Below are positions 49,001 to 56,400 of a DNA stretch of 64,000 bases, in pieces. The stretch is from Oxytricha trifallax (Eukaryota; Ciliophora; Spirotrichea; Sporadotrichida; Oxytrichidae), in the NCBI GenBank assembly GCA_000711775.1, contig ARYC01017065.1, positions 62,001-126,000 on the forward strand, read 5' to 3'. Made by a program: the position numbers and the translations under genes. Positions within the stretch are counted from its first letter, which is position 1. Every line of letters begins with the position of its first letter. The notes under the pieces were generated by a model that saw only the letters and a program-made list of their open reading frames with translations, ran no database searches and was not told where the DNA came from.

Positions 49001-50456
49001 AATTCTATATTCGAAGAGTTTAAAAAGTAAGAGGATTAAGATAATAGAAGAGAGCTTTACATTGAAAACTAGCTAAAGAGACAAGTCACACAAACTCAAT
49101 CATCGTAACTTAAACGAAAATAAACCACTTTGTTTCCTACAATTAAATGTAAGATTTTATCAATTTTTATTCAGAATAGCATCTACACCAACTTCTAGTA
49201 ACATTTCACCTAATGATAGCACAGTTATATCAAATATAAGAAATTAACTGTCAAAAAAGATAACTATTGGGAATTTTAAGAAGAATAAAAATGATATAAG
49301 TCCTGCGAAGCTTTCTGATCTTGACATAAAAATACCAAATTTGATAAATAGATCAAGAAATCCCTCTATTGTTAGTCAATCAGGAGGCTCATTTGCATCA
49401 GCTTAATTTAATAGTGATAAATCCTCAAAGCGATGTTAGGAGCGATCACTTGAGCATGCATAAAATAATTTTATAAAACTTCATCCACTAAAACTCCCGA
49501 ACAGTAAATCATTCTAAAATATTTAAGAAAAAGCTATTCAAAGCATCTCAAAAGAATTTTCCAAAATCCTTAGTAAAAAGCCTCCTTTAATTCCTCCACT
49601 TCCCAAAAAGACGTATTAGTTTTCTACTTTTCAAAATAGTCTTAACAATAGCTCTATTTAGAAATAGCCTCACTAAATTATAGAGAGAAAAACGCCTTCA
49701 AAACATTAGATAGATAATTGAGACGGAGACTTACAATCCACTGCAAGTCAAATATTGGAAACTTCAAGAGTAGTCAGTGCTTAAAATATATATGATAGCT
49801 TGTAAATTCAAGAATCTTAAATAAAAAGATCAAGTACCTCTAAGAAGCAAGAAAATGATTTCCTGAATAATGAGTTTTAATAATCATCGTCTTAATTTTA
49901 TGAATTGAGACCTTTGCAAAGCATGAAAAGTAACATTACCAAAAATAGTTCTGAGATGACTCCTTAATAGAATACAATTAGATTTATTTAGTAAGAATCT
50001 GGAAGTTATCTTGACAGTCAAAATCTTATTGTTGAAAAGAACTAAGCAATAAAGAAGAGTGTAATCTTGATATAAAATCAGTCTCAAGAGAGAATTTAGC
50101 TACCAAATCTCTTAATTTCATAAAATACCGTTTTAAAAAACAATTCAACCAAGGCTTTTAATATATCTTAGATCGGTTACTCTATTGATAATAACCAATA
50201 CAACTTAACTATAAAATCTCTGAATAAAAGTAAATAAAGTTTGACTAATCAATGTGATACTCTAAATACGACAGCTTAGCAAACTTTGAATTAAAATTCC
50301 CCATAGGAAAAAGAAAGAAAGATTTTAAATATGAGTAAAATTTATTAAAGCAAAATTCGAAATTTTTGGGGTGAGCAATTTCATAAGCAAAAGACTTTGA
50401 GAAAATCAAGAAATTTAGCTGTTAAAATAGCTAAAAGCGTTCCAAATCCTGATTGA
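43020..50456 (+). CDS. Large unknown protein, about 1,068 codons, interrupted by a TBE transposon
   Basis: Start at 43,020 (MDKYNSNICGLSSIQRG). The N-terminal half reads as a compact domain (IHEILEKGIQIKLNVAETFY, MQRYIISKGLGCSLMRVVLK, ADFIQDDNDEKFYLIQTKYI), the C-terminal half as a Ser/Asn/Gln-rich low-complexity tail. To read through, remove the TBE plus one ATT (43,578-47,710), a 29-bp IES (48,233-48,261, pointer ATAAT), a 37-nt intron (GTAACT..TTACAG, near 48,831-48,867) and a 31-nt intron (GTAAGA..AATAG, near 49,150-49,180). The sum is then in frame from start to TGA 50,454. One in-frame TGA remains at 49,719-49,721, about 245 codons before that end; either the protein stops there, an IES was missed, or the germline allele differs. 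Family unknown. Confidence 0.8.
43578..43690 (+). repeat. TBE left inverted terminal repeat
   Basis: Starts with the C4A4-like tract and ends near TTTAAATATTAG; pairs with 47,593-47,707. Confidence 0.88.
43710..44740 (+). pseudogene. TBE transposase (42-kDa type, DDE), disrupted
   Basis: The reading starts MRGLGSVYDSEYIDLLFKLR at 43,710 and moves between frames. Recognisable pieces are a helix-turn-helix-like region (SIANIYKKNGISYKTVNRIK), HADEAVFTFNTFISRSWYK (first catalytic Asp area), VDNQSVHKLK (second Asp) and VPYSPQFNGIELF (third acidic residue). These match the Tc1/mariner-like DDE pattern of TBE transposases. At least three frame changes separate the pieces, so no full-length product is predicted from this copy. 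Confidence 0.88.
44775..45548 (-). pseudogene. TBE 22-kDa ORF
   Basis: Minus-strand frame from MESMNDAMKRIQSQDLIGKF near 45,545, with an early TGA, then a long readable part (SKEDLYRYLVQQGKFLSK, MIEIPNYPEISVTNLYDDAM, LPERNFFFGVLGTLKPEYL, EEKEKHGIKISES). A further frame supplies a Lys-rich C-terminus (AGTAIYLMKERSKLNRERK). Its position between the transposase and the zinc-finger/kinase ORF, on the opposite strand, is diagnostic of TBE elements. Function unknown even in characterised TBEs. Confidence 0.82.
45560..46105. other. TBE internal non-coding region with short inverted motifs
   Basis: Contains repeated segments around AATTAAGTT and AGGAGG, including an imperfect palindrome with GTCCTACAAATTAAGTTC and GGAGGACCTCC. 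Probably the divergent promoter region of the two flanking TBE ORFs. Confidence 0.4.
46110..47545 (+). pseudogene. TBE 57-kDa ORF: two C2H2 zinc fingers plus kinase-like domain, disrupted
   Basis: Start at 46,110 (MSANILRRAALLGQSQ). Two C2H2 fingers: CKECNKVFPYKSIYKRHLR..H and CEFCEKPYSHTRAIKMYLKK..H. The second half is kinase-like: VHRDLKPENIM (catalytic loop), IIDFN (DFG position, Gly replaced by Asn), GTPGYFPE (APE-like) and DIWALAVIIIES. In-frame TGAs and a frame change near 47,320 break the ORF. The zinc finger/kinase pair is characteristic of TBE elements; the kinase part may have no role in transposition. Confidence 0.9.
47593..47707 (-). repeat. TBE right inverted terminal repeat
   Basis: Reverse complement begins CAGGATCCCAAAACCCCTTC and then follows the left repeat; the outermost bases have diverged from the C4A4 pattern. 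Confidence 0.88.
48233..48261. other. IES, 29 bp, pointer ATAAT
   Basis: ATAAT occurs at 48,233 and 48,262. Removal joins YILNQS to IMTLAKSFNILL in the large unknown gene. Confidence 0.88.
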
Positions 50457-50554
50457 ATATGCTTTGAATCATTTTAAATAAATTATTATGTAATTTTTAA
50501 TTGCGAGATAAGTTTTAAGGTGATCAGTAATTTCTAAATATATTATTATTGAAA

Positions 50555-51542
50555 ATGAAAAATAAAAGCAAAAAGCAATCGGATATTTCTGAGGACTTTG
50601 GCCCAGACAAATCTACACTTTTAGATAAAGCAGAGACTCAAGGAGATGAGGAAGAAGTACCAAAACAAGCTAGTGCCACTTCGTTCAAAATTCATAGAGA
50701 CACAATAAAAAGAAAAAAGAAGCGAAATACAACTTTCCCAATAGTTCCATTCATTCTAGTCTTAACATTTATTGTAACAACAACCTAGAATTTTTTAACA
50801 ATTTATGTAGGCCTTTTAAATTTTGTCAGCAGTTCTCTCAATGGTCAAAACTTTCTTTCTTTCAGGGTTTATTTATTCTTTAATAATGATATCAATTGGG
50901 TTCTTCATTTTTGCATGCGATAAGATCTATTCAACTGGAATGTATTAAGGCATTTGGTGTAATGTTTGTATGTGTTTAAGAGAGGGAGCATGCCGAACAT
51001 GCACTAGTATATTTTTCAAGATTATCTTGGCACTGTTTTTCCTGTTTAGTGTGACAATAAGTGTGATATAAATTGGAAATATAATTGAAGACCCTAAATG
51101 GACTTCATTCCCATCAAAATGCACTCATGAAAATAATGATTCCTAATACTGCATAAGAGTGGATCATGTATCTGCATAAAACAACGGAACAATTATATAA
51201 AACTACGATCGAGAATTCGTGATGCACAACGGCTTAACTGATTTAAAGACTCAAATCTATTCTTGTCTAACGAAATAGTATCAATTAAGAATTACAGAGA
51301 GCAATCATATGGAAATTATAGGGAACTAAGCTGACCCTATTTTGGGTTTTGCATTCGATCTAGCTGTTAAAATCTCAAAATGTAAAGGTATTACATACTC
51401 AGTTTCTTACCAAGCTGAAAGTCGCCTAAACATTGTATATCAAAAGAGTGTAGTTGAATATATGAGCTAAGATTTCTTTAAATGTCTGAATTCAAAAATT
51501 GATGCCCAATATCACGATAAAACAGGCACTTGTAGTCTATGA
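50555..51542 (+). CDS. Membrane protein with two transmembrane segments, unknown
   Basis: Start at 50,555 (MKNKSKKQSDISEDFG), stop TGA at 51,540. An acidic then basic N-terminus (IKRKKKR) precedes a first membrane region (FPIVPFILVLTFIVTTTQN then IYSLIMISIGFFIFAC) and a Cys-rich loop (WCNVCMCLREGACRTCT). A second membrane segment (IFFKIILALFFLFSVTISVI) and a soluble C-terminal domain of about 170 residues with several Cys follow. A 70-bp IES (50,801-50,870, pointer ATTTAT) is removed; a GT..AG intron model of 59 nt at the same place fails the frame. About 305 aa. No family recognised. Confidence 0.8.
50801..50870. other. IES, 70 bp, pointer ATTTAT
   Basis: ATTTAT occurs at 50,801 and 50,871. 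Removal joins QNFLTIY to SLIMISIGFF and fits the frame to 51,542. Confidence 0.88.
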
Positions 51543-51681
51543 AAGTAACAGTATTTATTTTAGTAATTTTGCCTATTTAATTTCTTAATTGAAAATCTTA
51601 ACAGTAATTAATCTAAGAATTGGTCTTTATTTTCCCAATATCAAATTTAAAACGAATATTAATTAATTATAAAACAATAAA

Positions 51682-53240
51682 ATGATGCAATAGTCATATA
51701 AGTAAAATTAGAATAGATCTTAAGCAGACTAAACATGATGATGATTAATGAGTTATACTCAAAATTAAATATTTATCAATTCACTGTTTAATACTAAAAT
51801 CAAACAATCAATTTTAGTCGTGAAGTAGACGTATCTGAAGTGAGTTGATGTGGCAATCAATGACGTGGCAAGTCGTGAACTAGAGAAACTCCAAAAAACC
51901 ACCTCGTCCCCCATTCCACATCTCCCTGTATCGAGATGCCTACGAGATAAGAACCTAGCTATTGACTAGGAGTATCTCCTGCAGAGCTCGCAGAGATCTG
52001 CTTCCTGTAAACAATTAAAGGGGAGTCTGGAGAAAACGCTTACCAGGTTCCACCGCTGCTGAGATAGTAGTCTCTGTCCTTTCGCTGTGGTAGCCTCATT
52101 AACCCGACCTGGTGTGGGAGGAAAATCATTATCGTTGGCTTCTATGGTTCTCATCGTCTCACTTTTGAAGGTTGAGCACCACCTTCATCCTGCTCCCTAT
52201 TACCTAGGAAGCTGAACTCACGCCAGGTAGCTCATCTAATGCAGGGAAATCCTTAGCGTGCAGACGACTCGAGGAGTCTAGGATCTGACAGATTGAACCC
52301 CGCCGACTGGCCCCTAATGCGGTGAACCCAGCAACCCCCTGCCTACCCTCAGCAGGCCTTAGTGTAGTAGAAAGGTCTATTAGAAAGTCTCCAGCCTCGG
52401 TCCCTTGTGGGTCGCCCTATCCTTATAACCTTCTAATTTAATAATGCAGACTAATCATAAAGCTCCCCTCCAATAGCATCAACTTAACTTTATCACATTC
52501 CTTATGAAAAAGATATCATCTCACTTTTAGAACAAGCCTTAGCTATTTAGGAGCAGGTAAAGTCTTAACCTCATTCAGAGCAAAAGAAAGTCAAAAAGAT
52601 TGATGGTTTACTCTAATAAGCTCACAGCTACATCATGTAATTGCAAATTGATTAAAAATCAATGCCTCCTTCCCAGAAAAAGAAAGACTTGAAGACTAAG
52701 CTATCTGAATATAACGCCAAATATCATTAGTTAGAAGTGAAATAGAATCAATTCAAAGCCTTGATAATCACAGATGATGAAATGGAATTCGATGAGGACG
52801 AGGAAGAGTTAATCAAATCAAGCTTTAAAGGGTAAGAATCAAATAGAAAGAAAAATAATAAGTATAACAAGTCTAAAGCGAAAAAATTCCGAGATGAGGA
52901 ATATGATTAAGAAAGATTAATCTAAAAGAACCAAAATTACTAAGAAAATCGATCTAAACTCAGCAGCTCATAGAAAGAAATCGAACACCAGAATAAGATC
53001 TTACATGAATCTATTCGCAGTGGATATCAAACTCAAAATTTGGCTATGTAAGCTATGTTAGCAATAAAGGGGTAGAGGGATCAAATAGTAAATACAGTAG
53101 GGCTTGTGAGAGACATAGGTTTGGACTTAGTTAGAGGAGATAAGCTTATTAAGGATATCAATAAACGAAGGCTTGTCAATATCGTCATTCTATATATGAT
53201 AATACTTCTATTGTTCATTACAAATATATTGGTGAAGTAA
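51682..53240 (+). CDS. Vti1-like Qb-SNARE
   Basis: Start at 51,682 (MMQQSYKQNQNRSQADQ). After a 722-bp IES (pointer GCAGACTAA) the frame continues SQSSPPIASTQLYHIPYEKD, an N-terminal helical region (MPPSQKKKDLKTKLSEYNAK), an acidic stretch (DDEMEFDEDEEE) and a basic linker. A SNARE-type helix follows (LHESIRSGYQTQNLAM, AIKGQRDQIVNTVGLVRDIG, Gln at the central layer), then KRRLVNIVILYMI and a C-terminal membrane anchor (VILYMIILLLFITNILVK). This is the order of tail-anchored Qb-SNAREs acting in endosomal and Golgi fusion. The expected TGA just after the anchor is not seen; the frame stays open into the Piwi 3' end (to about 53,606), so the last codons may lie behind an IES. Confidence 0.85.
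51724..52445. other. IES, 722 bp, 9-bp pointer GCAGACTAA, filled by the GC-rich repeat
   Basis: GCAGACTAA occurs at 51,724 and 52,446. Removal joins NRSQADQ to SQSSPPIAS in frame in the SNARE gene. Nearly all of the IES is the GC-rich dispersed repeat. Confidence 0.92.
51835..52440. repeat. GC-rich dispersed repeat, copy 2 (inside SNARE IES)
   Basis: Aligns with 1-420. It extends further on the left (GTGGCAATCAATGACGTGGC and onward), suggesting a unit of at least 600 bp. A minus-strand frame (51,966-52,154) retains the residues shared with copy 1. No terminal inverted repeat was found; copy ends coincide approximately with the IES borders. Confidence 0.88.
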
Positions 53241-53474
53241 TTTTTAAATTTTAAAAGATTAATGGATGGAAGAGATAGAAGTAAATTAGAGATGATTAAT
53301 TTAATATAATTATAAAGAGTAAGAAAGGAAAAAACGAGAAGCAAATTTAGACATTTAGAAAGAGAGACATATATTAAGAACAAGAAAAGCTTGGTATCTT
53401 TATAATAAGCAAAAGTGACAAACAAATCCAATTAGATATCCAACAGTATATTGCAAAATAAATATGGAGGATCT

Positions 53475-56400
53475 TCAAATGTAGTAGAGGGTTGGCTCCT
53501 TGGTCTCAAAGTCTTGATGTGGTTGAGGTGGCTCTTTGCCCTTTCCTCCTCTTTCTCCAATGAGAGCAGCAAGTCTGTGAGCATATCTGATGGCAGAGGG
53601 CTCCTTGATTGATGATTTTTTAGTACTAAACTATTGTAGTAGGTATAGCAGAGCTTGTAGGTGAGAAGTTCTATCCTGTCAGGAGATTCACCAATAGTAT
53701 CGAATATCACGGAGTAGCGAACGGGAGATGAAAGATATATTTAAGTTTTTTATAATTTTATAAAGACCCTACTTGGCAGCAGTCGATACGAGGAAGAACT
53801 CGTAAATTCCTGAATCAGTGATGGAAGCATCGATAACTGTGCCAGGCATAGGATTTTTGAAAGATCCCACATCTCCACCAAAGATCCTAGTATTGATGCG
53901 CTTTGATACGTTGATGTACATGAACTTTACATCAATACCAAGACCTGCGATGGCTGCCTTTATCTGCTCTACTTCAGGAACGCAGATACCGTTGACTTGC
54001 CCTTCGCCTACTCCGTCTCTGTAGAAGATCATTTGCTGTGGATATGATCCATTTGCCTTCTTGAATGCTTCAAGAGCCTTAGACATTCCAGTCTACAGAG
54101 AATTCGCTGCTTCATCACCTAGTTCTCCTTGCACGACACATGATGAGAAATACTTTGTAGCTGAAGTGTTGATTGATGCAGTGAGAGCTAACACTGATTT
54201 CTTGCCTAGACTTGTTGAATGGAACACATCCATACCGCAGATCATGTAAAATTATTTATTATTGCAATTATTTATTCTCCATAAATGGCAAAGCATCTAC
54301 AGTCCAAGGAATGCCACCAATCTTAGCAGTAATTTGGATCAATATCTTGTTGACAATTGAGCGCAAATTCTTGCCTTTCGATATGGTGTTGCATAGCACT
54401 ACTTGGGAAGGGACAGGAAACTCATAATTTTATTAAACAATCTCTTGATGTCGTCATATAGCGATGTCTTTCCCTTTTGTCCAGGTAGCAAGAGGACGCA
54501 GGCTTGCACATTGTTGTTCAACTTAGATTTCAGCTCCTTGATCCATGTCTAAGCGTTCATTGGGTTTCCTTTCAATACAAAAGTCTAGGGCTGGGCAGAT
54601 TCAAAACCAAACTGTTACAGTACCTGTTCCATGGTTGTAGTGAACTGCTTGCTAAATTAACACATCTTATGAAAATATTTTTTTCTCTTTCTCCGTGGAA
54701 GATGCCCCATGTTTTCAGAGCGGGCTGCTCAAACATTTTGTCTTGAATCTTCCTGTCAATTTCTCTCTGGCATGACTCAATGTCAAATGTGTTTCTCTCT
54801 CCACTGCCTTTAGCTCCCATCACCATCTTTATAAAGTCAAGTCTTAATTTTTTTCTTTGTACTTGAAACCCTTAAGAGCTTGAGGATTTTCCGAGAATTT
54901 CAGATGCCATAGCTTTTGCTTCTCTAAGCACTTAGAAATTCAATGATGAAATAATATCTCGAGGAGATTCTTGCATTCACTCACTTTTCTGTCAGCATTA
55001 GTGTGAACAATTTCAGCTAGGTCTTTCATCAACCTAAAATCAGCTCTCATAGAATCTGTGAGCAAAATTAAATCCACGATTATTACTTCTTACTTGAGTT
55101 CCAGATTTATCAAAAGTGGTTTCTGGGCTTTATAAATTAAAAAAATAAATTTTAGCTCATCGAGAATTCAACTCTGTCGACCTTGGGAAATATATTGTTG
55201 ATTGTACCTATATACATAAACTCACTTGTTAATCTTACTTTGTGACAACTGTTGTCCCTTTTAATGCAGTAGCAATCTCTTCCTACGAATCTAGATTCTT
55301 TTGTTCACACTTACTCCTGAGATCCAATGTAAATTATTCAGCACTGTATCTTGTCATGAAATATTTTGATTTTTTCATTTATTCATGATGAGTCTAGCAT
55401 CAAATCCAGGCCAGACTTTGATCTTGTGGGCATCTAGAGAATGAGCCTTAGCTGTGTTGAAACTCTTCCTGCTTAATAAGTTTTTAAAATACAGGCCTCT
55501 CATGAGTGAATTGAAAAAGATCTTGATTTATTTATGGTATAATTCTTGCTTGGGAACTTCTTGGACTTTCTTAATTTATAAAATAATGTTCCTACATTTA
55601 ATTGTAGATTTTTTATATGAAGCTTGGTGGCTAACCATTATATAAATTAAAAATTAAGCCAAAGTTACTAATTTAAAATTCAATTAGTAGTTGCCATGAG
55701 AGGCTGACTCGAGGACCTTCATATGTTTATTAATTAATTTTTCCTTGATTGACCCGGACACATTGTAGTAGAAATTTATGTCATAATAATATAAAATACA
55801 AGGAACTCAGCCAACAAGAATCTCTTTTGAAATAGTTTTATATTTTCCATCACCATGTTGCCTGCCTTGTACTTGAAATGAACATAAGATTTAGAATAAA
55901 TGTATTATCTAAAATTACTATTTATATAGCAGATCATGGTTGGTTTCTCCATAAATGTAATAAATATTGCATTGCAATATTTCTAATTTGCTTGCAAATC
56001 GGAGCATCTCTTTCTTCCATTAGATTTAATCATAATACTATATTTTTAGCACTTAGGGTTGGTGTTGAATATCTCAAGATACTCCTATGAATCTGTGAGT
56101 CCAGTGACTTGGCAAAGTTCAGGAATGAGTGCAATCTCATTGCCAGTCTTGCGATCTTTGTTGATGAGGAGAGGCTGATTAGGGTAAGTAAATATAATCA
56201 TAATTTAGCACAAAACTACAAAATTTAAACTAAATAGAATCTATTATTTATTCTTGTCTTAATAAAGAATCAAAATTAAAAGTTTCAAAGAAATTTAATG
56301 ATAGATAAACTATTTCTTACATAGTATTTTAAGCTCTACAACATAATTTATTTAGAATAAAAAAATATATTGAACTTTATTAAAATTTTTTTAAATTTGC

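Noticed and set aside
50807-50865. A GTAGGC..TTTCAG intron of 59 nt in the membrane-protein gene.
   Set aside because: Its removal breaks the frame; the overlapping 70-bp IES with pointer ATTTAT restores it.
53081-53431. A 116-codon minus-strand frame antisense to the SNARE anchor and linker.
   Set aside because: It is a shadow of the SNARE coding region; its hydrophobic composition comes from the complementary AT-rich bases and it has no motif.
53613-53646. A conventional 11-14 bp IES with an A-rich pointer joining YYNSLVL to KEPSAIRYA in the Piwi C-terminus.
   Set aside because: The scrambled 29-bp segment at 55,743 with two 10-bp pointers gives YYNVSGSIKEPSAIRYA, which fits the family better and uses exact repeats.
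55080-55140. A continuous alternative frame through the PAZ end reading QKPLLINLELKQEVIIVDLI and then LLTDSMRADF, as if the MID region followed directly.
   Set aside because: The true QPLLINKDRKTGNEIALIPE segment is found at 56,089-56,179 with matching pointers on both sides, so the alternative frame is a chance reading across a segment border.
55339-55388. Direct joining of DARLIM to TRYSAEQFTLDLRSK via TCATGA as a simple 29-bp IES.
   Set aside because: It skips the expected LLNIDVCFKVVRQDTVLEF stretch, which is found in the distal block with longer pointers.
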